DNA of 64,000 bases from Sediminibacillus massiliensis (GTDB lineage: Bacteria; Bacillota; Bacilli; Bacillales; Amphibacillaceae): NCBI RefSeq assembly GCF_900156915.1, contig NZ_LT732535.1, forward strand, positions 3,795,079-3,859,078, given 5' to 3'. Positions 1-8,126 of the stretch are shown in pieces (position 1 is the first letter of the stretch; the number at the start of each line of letters is the position of its first letter). The notes below the pieces were generated by a model. That model saw only the letters and a list, made by a program, of their open reading frames with translations, made no database searches and was not told the origin of the DNA. A program made the translations under genes and the position numbers.

Positions 1-12
1 TTTCCTCCTTCG
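1..12 (-). promoter_or_regulatory. Shine-Dalgarno of a leftward gene starting outside the window
   Basis: Read on the minus strand the first bases give CGAAGGAGGAAA, a near-perfect ribosome binding site pointing out of the left edge. It implies a leftward gene whose start codon lies just before position 1, divergent from the symporter operon. The gene itself cannot be seen. Confidence 0.55.
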
Positions 13-116
13 CTTTTAAATAATAACCTCCCAATTATAGTATAAAAACAAGGTTGGTAGAAACACAATTTTCTTTTCCCTGTAAAGTATTGGATAGGTA
101 TTTCTGCTCAACATGT

Positions 117-146
117 TTGACATAATGCATCATAATAATATATTTT
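117..146 (+). promoter_or_regulatory. Candidate sigma-A promoter of the symporter operon
   Basis: TTGACA at 117-122 matches the -35 consensus exactly and is followed after 18 bases by TATTTT at 141-146. It lies about 110 bases upstream of the first start codon of the operon. The spacing is one base longer than ideal and the -10 is weak, so the assignment is tentative. Confidence 0.4.
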
Positions 147-258
147 CAATATACAGAACATTCGGAATTTAATGCTTATTATTATTTCTAATGTTCCATG
201 TAAGAAAGGGTAAGCGGTAACTAGGCTTGAAAATCTTCGAAATAAAGGAGGGCACTGC

Positions 259-375
259 ATGGAGGAATATGCATTAACAGGTTGGACGATGTTCTGGTTC
301 GTTGTACCGATGCCCCTGTTGATTGTATGGGCTGTAATTACTTTTTTTACAGAGAGGAAGGATGAAGAGCAATGA
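259..375 (+). CDS. Symporter small accessory protein (38 aa, one membrane helix)
   Basis: A 38-codon reading frame starts at ATG 259 behind AAAGGAGGG (244-252, 6-base spacer) and ends TGA at 373-375, overlapping the symporter start codon by ATGA. The product begins MEEYALTGWTMFW, has one hydrophobic stretch (about residues 9-30) and ends in a charged tail (TERKDEEQ). Very short single-helix proteins translationally coupled to sodium:solute symporters are a known but poorly studied group in Bacillota, and this fits by size, topology and overlap. The role in assembly or stability of the transporter is inferred. It is shorter than usual gene-calling cut-offs. Confidence 0.75.
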   Translation: MEEYALTGWTMFWFVVPMPLLIVWAVITFFTERKDEEQ

Positions 376-1871
376 ATGCAACTTTAATCACCTTTATTGT
401 TTATTTGGCAGTCATGATCACCATCGGCATTATTACATATAGAATGACAAACACATTGTCCGATTATGTACTTGGCGGGAGGCGCTTGAATAGCTGGGTC
501 ACAGCATTTTCCGCGGCTGCAAGCGACTTTAGTGGCTGGTTATTGATCGGGTTGCCCGGGGCCGCGTACGCAGCAGGATTCGGACAATGGAGTTTATGGA
601 TCGCTGTCGGCCTTGCCATCGGTGCCATGATTAACTGGCAGTATGTAGCCAAAAGGCTTCGTATCTATACCGAATTCTCCAAAGATTCGATTACGTTACC
701 GGAGTTTTTTGAAAATAGGTACCGGGACAGAACTAATTTGTTAAGAGTTATCTCGGCATTATTTATTTTGGCATTCTTCCTGTTTTATACGGCATCCGGT
801 CTTGTCGCCGGTGCAAAACTTTTTCAGGGAACATTTGAAATCGATTATCACCTCGCACTAATAGTAGGTGCTGTCATTATTGTGGCATATACATTTTTGG
901 GTGGGTTCCTTGCTGTTAGCTACACTGATTTCATTCAAGGTTTCTTGATGTTTTTAGCCCTTTTGTTCACTTCGTTAATAGGAATTATCCAGGTTGGTGG
1001 ATTTGGGGAATTATTCAATCAACTGGGTTCTATTAATACAAGTTTGCTAGATGCATTCCAGGCTACCTCTTATAGTGCAGGGGATGGAGTTTTCTGGGAA
1101 GCTGCCGGCTCAATCGGAATTGTAGGAATCATTTCCGCACTTGCGTGGGGGCTTGGTTACTTCGGACAACCCCATATCCTTGCCAGATTTATGGCAATAC
1201 GATCCCACAAAGAAGTCCGCAAAGCAAGATTGATCAGCGTCAGCATGGGACTTGTCATTCCGCTTTATGGTGCATTGATTGTTGGTATGCTCGGAATTGT
1301 GACGTTTGACCAGCCATTGGATGACCCTGAACAAGTGTTCATACAGCTTGTGCAAGTGGTGTATAATCCGTGGATTGCCGGATTTCTGTTAGCTGCTGTT
1401 TTGGCAGCTATCATGAGCACAGTTGATTCTCAGCTGCTTGTTTCCTCCAGTGCACTATCCGAAGATTTCTATAGGAAATATTTGAGGAAAGAAGCGACTG
1501 AGAAAGAGCTTGTTTGGGTAGGTCGTCTTGCGGTTCTATTGATTGCTGTTATTGCTTTAATGCTGGCTTGGAATGAAAACAACTCTGTTCTGGATCTTGT
1601 CTCTTATGCCTGGGCCGGGTTCGGGGCTACATTCGGGCCTGCCATATTGTTCTCGCTTTTTTGGAGAAGGACATCTCGAAATGGTATCCTGACAGGAATC
1701 ATAGTCGGGGGTCTGACAATTTTCCTTTGGGGAAATACAGGTTCGGATTTATATGAAATGGTTCCTGGATTTGTGTTTTCCAGTATCGCAATTATCCTGG
1801 TAAGTTTAATTGGCAGCGGTCCTTCAGAGGAAATAAAAGAAGAGTATGACAAAGTAATAAAGGTTAAATAG
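372..1871 (+). CDS. putP: Sodium:solute symporter, PutP (sodium/proline) clade
   Basis: This 499-residue polytopic membrane protein belongs to the sodium:solute symporter family. The stretch around residues 54-66 (SGWLLIGLPGAAYA) and the following INWQYVAKRLRIYTE are hallmarks of the PutP/OpuE branch, and length and hydrophobic pattern fit the 13-helix architecture. Proline uptake with Na+ is the family default. Here the next gene is a ureohydrolase, so a guanidino compound or another amine-bearing solute is an alternative substrate; this is inference. The ATG overlaps the stop of the small accessory protein gene, so translation is probably coupled. The gap to the ureohydrolase is 31 bases, giving a likely three-gene operon. 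Confidence 0.85.
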   Translation: MNATLITFIVYLAVMITIGIITYRMTNTLSDYVLGGRRLNSWVTAFSAAASDFSGWLLIGLPGAAYAAGFGQWSLWIAVGLAIGAMINWQYVAKRLRIYTEFSKDSITLPEFFENRYRDRTNLLRVISALFILAFFLFYTASGLVAGAKLFQGTFEIDYHLALIVGAVIIVAYTFLGGFLAVSYTDFIQGFLMFLALLFTSLIGIIQVGGFGELFNQLGSINTSLLDAFQATSYSAGDGVFWEAAGSIGIVGIISALAWGLGYFGQPHILARFMAIRSHKEVRKARLISVSMGLVIPLYGALIVGMLGIVTFDQPLDDPEQVFIQLVQVVYNPWIAGFLLAAVLAAIMSTVDSQLLVSSSALSEDFYRKYLRKEATEKELVWVGRLAVLLIAVIALMLAWNENNSVLDLVSYAWAGFGATFGPAILFSLFWRRTSRNGILTGIIVGGLTIFLWGNTGSDLYEMVPGFVFSSIAIILVSLIGSGPSEEIKEEYDKVIKVK

Positions 1872-1902
1872 ATATTAATTATTCAAAAGGAGTGAGAAAC
1901 GA

Positions 1903-2853
1903 ATGGGCGAGGAAAAGATATACGGAAACACCCCGTGCTTTCTGGGAGGGAGCAAGGTCTCTTTTAAAGACGAGAGTATAAAAGATAAAGATGTGCTTAT
2001 ATATGGAGTCCCATGGGAAGGGGCGGTTACATGGGGTGATTACACAGGAGCCGAGATGGGGCCTAAGGTGATCAGGCTTAGTTCGGCCAGATACTCCGGT
2101 TACTTGCCAGAACTGAACCATATTGATGTGTTGAGTCACTATACGTTGGGTGATCTCGGAGATGTGGATGTGGTGCCTGCAGATTCAGAAGAAACCATGA
2201 ACAGGATTGAAAACTTCTCAAGCAATGTTTGGAAAACCAATACTTTTCCAGTTGCCTTTGGTGGAGATCACGGTATTACCTATCCAATTGTAAAAGCGTT
2301 AGGAAAACAACTGGACGGCAAAGTGGGAATTATCCATCTGGACGCTCATTATGATAACATGCCGGACCATGAAGGAGATCTATATGCGAGAAGTACACCA
2401 TTCGCGCGGATGTATGAAGATGGGAATATCCGGAGCGAAAGCATTGTCCATATGGGAATTCATGGCCCCAGAAACAAACCAGAAACCGGAAAATATGCAA
2501 GCGAAGTAGGAGCGACGACTATTACTTCAAGGGAAATCAGGCAGTGCGACAGCCTGGCAGGCATGGCGAAAAAAGCATACGACATAGCAAGCGAGGGGAC
2601 GGAAGCGGTATATCTGAGTATATGCAGTGATGTCTTGGATTTCGCTTTCAACCCAGGAGGGCCCGTTGATGGAAATGGCCTTACTTCCTATGAGCTGGTC
2701 GAACTTGTGCACGAGTTTTGCAAACTCGGTGTTAGAGGAATGGATCTAGTTGAGATTTATCCGAGACAGGATCCAAATGACTTTTCTTCCCATTTAGCAA
2801 GTACTATCGTATTGTATGCATTGGCGGGGAATATTCTCCGAGGGCAGAAATAA
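1903..2853 (+). CDS. Ureohydrolase (arginase/agmatinase) family protein with altered metal motif
   Basis: The 316-residue protein has the arginase-fold metal motifs: GGDHG (H123), DAHYD (D147, H149, D151) and a conserved Glu in MDLVEIYP (E284). Family members split a guanidino group to urea plus an amine. The third motif, normally SxDxDxxDP, reads SICSDVLDF, so the first Asp (a bridging manganese ligand in arginases) is Cys241 while D243 is kept. The substrate is therefore open: agmatine, guanidinobutyrate, formiminoglutamate or something else. It starts at ATG behind AAAAGGAG and is followed by a clear terminator. Co-transcription with the symporter suggests uptake and hydrolysis of the same solute. 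Confidence 0.8.
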   Translation: MGEEKIYGNTPCFLGGSKVSFKDESIKDKDVLIYGVPWEGAVTWGDYTGAEMGPKVIRLSSARYSGYLPELNHIDVLSHYTLGDLGDVDVVPADSEETMNRIENFSSNVWKTNTFPVAFGGDHGITYPIVKALGKQLDGKVGIIHLDAHYDNMPDHEGDLYARSTPFARMYEDGNIRSESIVHMGIHGPRNKPETGKYASEVGATTITSREIRQCDSLAGMAKKAYDIASEGTEAVYLSICSDVLDFAFNPGGPVDGNGLTSYELVELVHEFCKLGVRGMDLVEIYPRQDPNDFSSHLASTIVLYALAGNILRGQK

Positions 2854-2855
2854 GC

Positions 2856-2899
2856 AAAAAGCCGGTATTTTCATTAGAAAGTACCGGCTTTAAATTTTA
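2856..2899 (+). terminator. Rho-independent terminator after the ureohydrolase gene
   Basis: The arms AAAGCCGGTA (2858-2867) and TACCGGCTTT (2882-2891) are fully complementary around a 14-base loop, followed by an A/T-rich tail. It begins three bases after the stop codon. Confidence 0.85.
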
Positions 2900-3011
2900 T
2901 ACATTCAGGAATGTATTTAAACAGACTTCACCGTCAAATTCTCCCTCTCTTCGACAATTCTTATCTATTTCCTGGGAAATATCGTTTCATACCAATCATT
3001 TTCAGAAAAAG

Positions 3012-3043
3012 CATTGTAATATTTCAGACAAAAATTTACAATG
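3012..3043. promoter_or_regulatory. Inverted repeat upstream of the LCP gene
   Basis: CATTGTAA (3012-3019) and TTACAATG (3036-3043) form a perfect 8-base inverted repeat with a 16-base spacer. It lies just upstream of a TATAAT box (3050-3055) that precedes the LCP gene. It could be an operator around the -35 region. No regulator can be named. Confidence 0.35.
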
Positions 3044-3094
3044 TTATAGTATAATAACTTAATAGACGAGTTTATAGAAACAGGGGAAAACGAG

Positions 3095-4066
3095 GTGTTG
3101 GGATTGGCAGAAAGCAGAATGTCAACGAAAAAGCGGAAGTCTGGAAAATGGTGGAAAATATCTTTAGCAATTGTTTTAGTATTGGTATTGGGAGTAGGTG
3201 CCTACGGATATTCAATCTATCATAATGCAAAACAAACAGTCGAAAAAAAGATACATGAGCCTGTACAGGCAATCGATACGACAGTAGGTAAAAAGAAAGT
3301 TAAGGACCAGGACCCATTGAACATTCTCCTTCTCGGTGTTGACCAGAGGGCTGATGATGCTGGCAGGTCTGATGCATTGATGGTTTTATCACTAGACCCG
3401 AAAAATGACGGCATGCAGCTGGTGAGTATTCCACGTGACACGCGTACCGAGATTGTTGGTAAAGGCTTTGATGATAAAATCAACCATGCTTATGCCTTTG
3501 GGGGCACAGACATGTCGATCAATACGGTGGAAAACCTTTTGGATATAGAGTTGGATTATTATGTGACCATGAATATGGAAGGACTATCCGACATGGTAGA
3601 CGCAGTCGGAGGAATCACGCTAACCAATGAGCTTGACTGGGTAGATAAAGGCTATTACGAAAAAGGCTTTCACTATGCTAAAGGGGAATTAGAACTTAAC
3701 GGGCCCCAGACAATGGGATACGTCCGGATGAGGTATCAAGACCCGGATGGCGACTTTGGCAGGACGAAACGTCAGCGCCAGGTGATTCAAGCGATCGTCG
3801 ATAAAGGGGCGAGCATTGCTTCTGTTAACAAAGTAGATGATATGATCGATGTCCTGGGCAACAACATGAAAACAAACATGGATTTCAGTGATATGCAGAA
3901 CCTTCTGAAAAATTATAACAATACGAGGAAGAACTTCGTTAGTTATCAAATGCAAGGCCAAGGAACTTATATCACAAATTCCAGTGGACAGGACATTTAT
4001 TACCTAGTCGTTTCCGAGGACGAAGTGGAAAAAGTGCACAACATGATTAAAAAAGTTAAATCTTAA
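3095..4066 (+). CDS. LytR-CpsA-Psr (LCP) family cell-wall polymer ligase
   Basis: The protein (323 residues) has a basic N-terminus, one signal-anchor helix (about residues 24-42, ISLAIVLVLVLGVGAYGYSI) and an extracellular LCP domain. Diagnostic stretches are NILLLGVDQR, DALMVLSLDP, VSIPRDTR, INHAYAFGG and the late Arg-rich DGDFGRTKRQRQV. LCP enzymes transfer wall teichoic acid or other polymers from lipid carriers to peptidoglycan outside the cell. GTG 3095 has AGGGGA seven bases upstream; TTG 3104 with GAGGTG six bases upstream is an equally good start and would shorten the protein by three residues. It is a monocistronic unit closed by a terminator. Close relatives are named TagU or LytR; which one cannot be decided here. 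Confidence 0.9.
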   Translation: MLGLAESRMSTKKRKSGKWWKISLAIVLVLVLGVGAYGYSIYHNAKQTVEKKIHEPVQAIDTTVGKKKVKDQDPLNILLLGVDQRADDAGRSDALMVLSLDPKNDGMQLVSIPRDTRTEIVGKGFDDKINHAYAFGGTDMSINTVENLLDIELDYYVTMNMEGLSDMVDAVGGITLTNELDWVDKGYYEKGFHYAKGELELNGPQTMGYVRMRYQDPDGDFGRTKRQRQVIQAIVDKGASIASVNKVDDMIDVLGNNMKTNMDFSDMQNLLKNYNNTRKNFVSYQMQGQGTYITNSSGQDIYYLVVSEDEVEKVHNMIKKVKS

Positions 4067-4078
4067 TTTCAAACTTAG

Positions 4079-4130
4079 AGAGCCTGTGATTCCATCATAA
4101 GATACCCATTCACAGGCTCTTCTTCTTTTG
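4079..4130 (+). terminator. Rho-independent terminator after the LCP gene
   Basis: GAGCCTGTGA (4080-4089) pairs with TCACAGGCTC (4110-4119) and is followed by TTCTTCTTTTG. It sits 13 bases after the stop codon. Confidence 0.85.
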
Positions 4131-4184
4131 TAAATCTGATGGTGACAAATTTTGAAAGAGATTTTCCAGGGAAGGAGTGTTACC

Positions 4185-4970
4185 GTGCAAGTTAGTAAAG
4201 AAGCGGCTGCCATTATATCAACGATCATGCTTGTAATCTCATTAGGAGCCGGGGGCTTTTTCATTGGCAAAAGTTTTATGGAAGGAAAAACTGTATTCAA
4301 TACACAATCAGCGGTTGCTTCCGTGAAATTTTCGAAAAAACATGTGTTAAAGGAAATGACTGATCGTGAACTGCTTGTAGTAAAGGAAAAAGCATTGGGG
4401 GAAGAGGAAGGAAGTTTGGAAGAGACCAAGCTGGGCACATCCCTTGAGATAAATGGAGAAATCATCACTACTTCTACTGAGGAAGCCGTGATCGAAACTG
4501 TTGTAGAGGATGAAGATCAAGTAGAGGCTGTTGCGACAGAGAGAGACCGTTCAAACAATAGTTCCACCCAAACATATCGTGATTATTCCCGAACGAGTAC
4601 CGATGAAGGTAATGAAAGTACTGTCGCTTCATCCAATGAAAAAGAGAACAAATCAGGCAATAGTAACAAGGGGTCAGAAGCTGAGGAAGATTCCGGGGGG
4701 AAAACAGAGCAGGAGAAGCCGGCTGTTGACTCCAGCCCTGAGCCTGAGCCGGATCCAGAGCCACGCCCAGGACAGGAAACAGATTCACAACAGGAACAAA
4801 AGCCAAAACCAAAGCCGGAATCCAAACCGGACCCGAAACCGGACCCAGAGCCTGAACCAGAGCCTGAATCAGAGCCGGAATCAGACACAGATACTGCTCC
4901 TCAGCCAGGGCCGGAACCTGAATCCAGTCCAACTCCCGAACAGGATACAGTGAAAGAAAAAACAGAATAA
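4185..4970 (+). CDS. Membrane-anchored protein with Pro/Glu-rich repeat tail, function unknown
   Basis: I do not recognise a family. The start chosen is GTG 4185, with GAAGGAG at 4171-4177 and a 7-base spacer; a TTG at 4152 is open in frame but has no ribosome binding site. The 261-residue product has a short N-terminus, one hydrophobic helix (about residues 6-30), a charged middle and a C-terminal third built of PEPEPD/KPKPESKPDP-type repeats rich in Pro, Glu and Lys. This suggests a membrane-tethered, extended, probably wall-spanning polypeptide; no LPXTG sorting motif is visible. It has its own terminator and follows the LCP gene, so a surface role is plausible but inferred. Repeat number probably varies between strains. 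Confidence 0.75.
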   Translation: MQVSKEAAAIISTIMLVISLGAGGFFIGKSFMEGKTVFNTQSAVASVKFSKKHVLKEMTDRELLVVKEKALGEEEGSLEETKLGTSLEINGEIITTSTEEAVIETVVEDEDQVEAVATERDRSNNSSTQTYRDYSRTSTDEGNESTVASSNEKENKSGNSNKGSEAEEDSGGKTEQEKPAVDSSPEPEPDPEPRPGQETDSQQEQKPKPKPESKPDPKPDPEPEPEPESEPESDTDTAPQPGPEPESSPTPEQDTVKEKTE

Positions 4971-4980
4971 TACAATACAT

Positions 4981-5013
4981 AAAAATCCCTTACACCATGT
5001 GTAAGGGATTTTT
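4981..5013. terminator. Bidirectional terminator between convergent genes
   Basis: The sequence AAAAATCCCTTACAC (4981-4995) and GTGTAAGGGATTTTT (4999-5013) form a perfect 15-base stem with A and T tails on both sides, so it can stop transcription from either direction. It overlaps the stop codon of the small minus-strand gene. Confidence 0.9.
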
Positions 5014-5113
5014 ATAGCGCTGCCCGGATCAACCAAAAAATAATAAACCATATCCCCAGAGAAATAATCGTACCCCAGAGACAACCCTTTCCAAATGATC
5101 TATCCTGTTTCAC
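5012..5113 (-). CDS. Predicted 33-aa single-helix membrane protein
   Basis: A 33-codon frame begins with GTG (5113-5111) preceded by GAGGGTGG on the minus strand and ends TAA at 5014-5012 inside the bidirectional terminator. The product starts MKQDRSFGKGCLWGT and continues as one hydrophobic helix (about residues 11-30) ending in RAAL. The N-terminal basic, C-terminal hydrophobic pattern with KGCLWG resembles small membrane peptides of Bacillaceae. The terminator placed exactly at its end supports a real transcription unit. Function is unknown. Confidence 0.5.
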   Translation of the reverse strand: MKQDRSFGKGCLWGTIISLGIWFIIFWLIRAAL

Positions 5114-5269
5114 GCAACCACCCTCTTCTTATTATTGATAGTTATCTACGACAAGACTGATTTAGAACTTGATAGGAGATAAATAACCAATTCCGTTCTT
5201 GTTTGATTGCTTTATAGAAAGGGAATTGTTATCAGAATTCAGTGAATGGGCAGACTTACATAAAAGGCC

Positions 5270-5412
5270 GCATTGCAGTTTATTAAGAGGCAACGAAGTA
5301 AGGAAATGTTGAGACATTCCCTGCGGGAGTGAGTATTTTTCCGAAACGCTGAACTAACACACATTCTGAAGAGGATGGAAGAAATAAAGTTAGTTCGCAG
5401 ATATACCAAAAG
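5270..5412. repeat. Degenerate copy of the dispersed inverted-repeat element
   Basis: This gap (5114-5461) holds no gene. It contains pieces of the element found complete at 8951-9513 and 18801-19268: GCAGTTTATT near its left end, GAGACATTCCCTGCGGGAGT, GAGTATTTTTCCGAAACGCT in the middle, AGAGGATGGAAG, and a terminal AGTTCGCAGATATA resembling the other elements' right ends. It is shortened to about 140 bases, so it looks like a decayed relic. Confidence 0.55.
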
Positions 5413-5461
5413 ATAATAACTGTAACCTCTTTAAATATACAATGAAGAAAGGAAATTATCC

Positions 5462-5875
5462 ATGTACAAAAAAGTAAATGAACTAATTACTCTATTGGAA
5501 GAAACAAAAAAATGCGAAGTGAAACTCATAAATAGAGAAAAACATACGTACTTCATAGAAAGCCCTAATAAGATAAAGTACAGAGAGAGATCTAAGCGGT
5601 TCGGCAAAATACATGCTGGAGAAAAAAGGTTGAGAATCGACCTCATTTTTCCAAAAGGTTTACTCACCGTAAATGATATAAAGGACTATACTAACTTGGA
5701 TGAGAAAGAGGAAGCGCACAGGCGTTCTTCTTATTTTGAATTAGTTGCATCTAATAACAACTATGAAACGCTGGCTATATTTATCTCTCGGAATCAGTTG
5801 GATGACTATGATTTCAACAGTGAAGATTTTTCTGGATTGGCAGAGCGAATAGTAAACGCAAATGCTGCACAGTAA
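5462..5875 (+). CDS. Hypothetical protein, 137 aa
   Basis: I do not recognise the family. The soluble, charged protein (137 residues) starts at ATG behind GAAAGGAAAT and has no signal peptide or membrane helix. It opens with a short helix (MYKKVNELITLLEETKK), then alternating short strands (CEVKLINREKHTYFIES), a basic stretch (KYRERSKRFGKIHAGEKRLRIDLIF) and an acidic C-terminus. It is a single-gene unit between the repeat relic and a bidirectional terminator. A nucleic-acid or DUF-type small domain is possible, but no motif supports a function. Confidence 0.65.
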   Translation: MYKKVNELITLLEETKKCEVKLINREKHTYFIESPNKIKYRERSKRFGKIHAGEKRLRIDLIFPKGLLTVNDIKDYTNLDEKEEAHRRSSYFELVASNNNYETLAIFISRNQLDDYDFNSEDFSGLAERIVNANAAQ

Positions 5876-5882
5876 AAGAGAT

Positions 5883-5914
5883 AAGCAGTCAAGTTTCGAT
5901 AGGCTTGACTGCTT
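5883..5914. terminator. Bidirectional terminator between convergent genes
   Basis: AAGCAGTCAAG (5883-5893) and CTTGACTGCTT (5904-5914) are exact inverted repeats with a 10-base loop. It serves the hypothetical gene on the left and the leftward subtilase gene on the right, whose minus-strand read-out ends in a T-rich run. Confidence 0.85.
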
Positions 5915-5938
5915 AATAATGCGGATCCATATTATATC

Positions 5939-7924
5939 TTAGAAAACAAAAAATTTAATAAGACCGTCGATTGCAATCTTCCATAGTTCAAAAAGATTGT
6001 TTAACTTACTGAATGATTTCTGAATAAACGTCTGCTCATTTAGTTTGGCTTTACTTTCTATCTGGTTTGCTTTGGGAGCGATCATTCTATTCTCCCCGCT
6101 GATTTCTCTATATGGCAAAATTTCTTTTAAAAAGGTTAGAGAATTACCAGTGCTTTTAATTGGCTCTAAACCACCTATGTTTTCAGGATGCGGATGAACG
6201 TTGGTGGAGTTGTTAAGTGTCTTAAAAATCTTTTCCTCTTCTTCCCCTTCTTGTACGTCCTTTTCCCTGTTGTTTTGAGCTTCATTACTATTTTTATTTT
6301 CTACTTCTTTTTCGTGTTCTTTAGGAGTTACTTCCTTTTTATCTTCTGGTATATTACTGCTTTCAGGGGATGCTTCCGGTTCTTTTCTTTTTACTGGCGT
6401 TTCGGTTTTTTCGTTCTTTTCATCTGTATTGTCCATCTTTTCCTCAGCTTGTTTGTCTGGATTTTGCTGTTCGTTCTCTATAGATTGAGAGGAATCAGCA
6501 ACAATCGAGGCTGTCCTTGCAGTGATGCTTCTTCCCGCTGATAAATTTCCGGCATTATCCTTTGTTTGTAAATGAAAATAGTATTCTTTATCTTCTTCTA
6601 GATTATTTACCGTATAGGAAGCCGATTTTGATGCATCTATAGTGATGAGATGCTTGTCATTTATGTTAATTTCGACACTTTCTAAATCTTTGTCTTCTGG
6701 ATTGATCCATTTGATGGTAATGGAATTTTCCGTTACAGATTCGACCATCAATTCTCTAACTTCTTTAGGTGCTGTCGTATCAGGCATATAATAATGAAGC
6801 ATTCCAAAACCATAACTATTATCTCTTCCAGCAGGACCCAGATCCTCTATATAGTGACTGAGTTCCGTTTCTAATTCTTGATTTGTAATTGACCCGTATT
6901 TTTGCATTAATATTGCCAACATTCCTGTTACATGTGGTGTAGCTTGCGAAGTGCCATTGCTAGTTGCATATGTATTATCAGGATAAGTACTAACGATATT
7001 CACTCCAGGTGCAGAGAATTCGATGGCAGACCCGGTGGAAGAGAAGGGAGCTATCTTTAGAAATTCATCAGTGGCGGAGACGGCCATTACACTTTCATAA
7101 TTAGCAGGATATTCAATTAATCCATCCGTTCCATTATTGCCAGCAGCACTTACTATAAATATGCCCATATTTTTAGCTTTTGTCAGAAGTTGTTCTAAAC
7201 TTGGACTGTTAACAGAGGTTCCTAATGATAAATTGATAATGTCCATTCGGTGTTCGATTGACCAGTCTATAGCCTCTAATAAATCGGTTAATCTACCTTC
7301 CCCGAAATTATCAAGAGCTTTGATGGCAAATAGATTTGCATCAGGTGATACACCGGCCAAACCACGGTTGTTTCTTTTAGCGCCAATTATACCGGCGATA
7401 TGAGTACCATGGCCGTTGTCATCATTCCAGTCGGTTGTATAGTCTACGGTCGCTACTCCTCCGGCAATATTTAAATCGCTATGTGGGGAAATACCTGAAT
7501 CAATCACGCCGATATTTATTCCTTTTCCAGTAAAGCCTTCTTCCCAAGCGAATGGGGCGCCGATTTGATTGATGTTCCATTGAGTTTCCTCTGTTATGTT
7601 CTCTTGCTCAAGATTAGTCTCTACCATATTGTTGCTGTCGGCAATTTGAATAGGAGAATTTAATTCAATGGATGATATATGCGGGCTGTTTTTCAGGAAA
7701 TCAAAATCTTCCTTGGATATCGTGCTGGCAACTGCAGCAAGGCTACTAAACTGATTCTCTACTTGGATACTTCTGTCCAATAGCTGTTGTTTTCCTTCTT
7801 CGTCCTTATAGATGGCGATAATTTCCACTATATCTTCAGACTTTGCAAATGTAGCCCCTGGTAGAATTAATAGAAATACCGAAAAGATGGATAAGAATAG
7901 CAGGGAGGATGTAATCATTTTCAT
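5939..7924 (-). CDS. Secreted subtilisin-like serine protease (S8) with fibronectin III domain
   Basis: The protein has 661 residues. A Sec signal peptide (about 1-27, ending ATFA) is followed by an I9-type propeptide (about 30-95) and a complete S8 catalytic domain with D142 (IDSG), H172 (GHGTH), oxyanion Asn in AAGNNG (263-264) and S326 (NGTSQATP). A fibronectin type III-like domain begins near residue 384 (DTTAPKEV). The rest is a low-complexity Glu/Lys/Asn-rich linker and a C-terminal segment with a hydrophobic end (LIKFFVF). No LPXTG or S-layer motif is seen, so it is either free or held by charge. It probably acts on extracellular proteins. It is transcribed alone, ending at the shared terminator. 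Confidence 0.93.
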   Translation of the reverse strand: MKMITSSLLFLSIFSVFLLILPGATFAKSEDIVEIIAIYKDEEGKQQLLDRSIQVENQFSSLAAVASTISKEDFDFLKNSPHISSIELNSPIQIADSNNMVETNLEQENITEETQWNINQIGAPFAWEEGFTGKGINIGVIDSGISPHSDLNIAGGVATVDYTTDWNDDNGHGTHIAGIIGAKRNNRGLAGVSPDANLFAIKALDNFGEGRLTDLLEAIDWSIEHRMDIINLSLGTSVNSPSLEQLLTKAKNMGIFIVSAAGNNGTDGLIEYPANYESVMAVSATDEFLKIAPFSSTGSAIEFSAPGVNIVSTYPDNTYATSNGTSQATPHVTGMLAILMQKYGSITNQELETELSHYIEDLGPAGRDNSYGFGMLHYYMPDTTAPKEVRELMVESVTENSITIKWINPEDKDLESVEININDKHLITIDASKSASYTVNNLEEDKEYYFHLQTKDNAGNLSAGRSITARTASIVADSSQSIENEQQNPDKQAEEKMDNTDEKNEKTETPVKRKEPEASPESSNIPEDKKEVTPKEHEKEVENKNSNEAQNNREKDVQEGEEEEKIFKTLNNSTNVHPHPENIGGLEPIKSTGNSLTFLKEILPYREISGENRMIAPKANQIESKAKLNEQTFIQKSFSKLNNLFELWKIAIDGLIKFFVF

Positions 7925-8126
7925 AAGCTGTATTTTACTCCTTTTTAGTTAGCTTAGTAGATTTTACCATGCATCAATTGGTTCTGGAACCCTTTAAATG
8001 GAAGTAAATGTGTCAATTCAAATGGTATTTGCAACATTGTATTATCGAAGCATGATGATAAAATAAATATAGATTTATATTTTAGTAAATTTATCAGGGT
8101 TTTCAGGTAGAAATCAGGAGGAGAAA

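Noticed and set aside
4583-4888. Minus-strand frame rich in Gly-Ser repeats
   Set aside because: It is the antisense shadow of the Pro/Glu repeats of the plus-strand gene and has no ribosome binding site.
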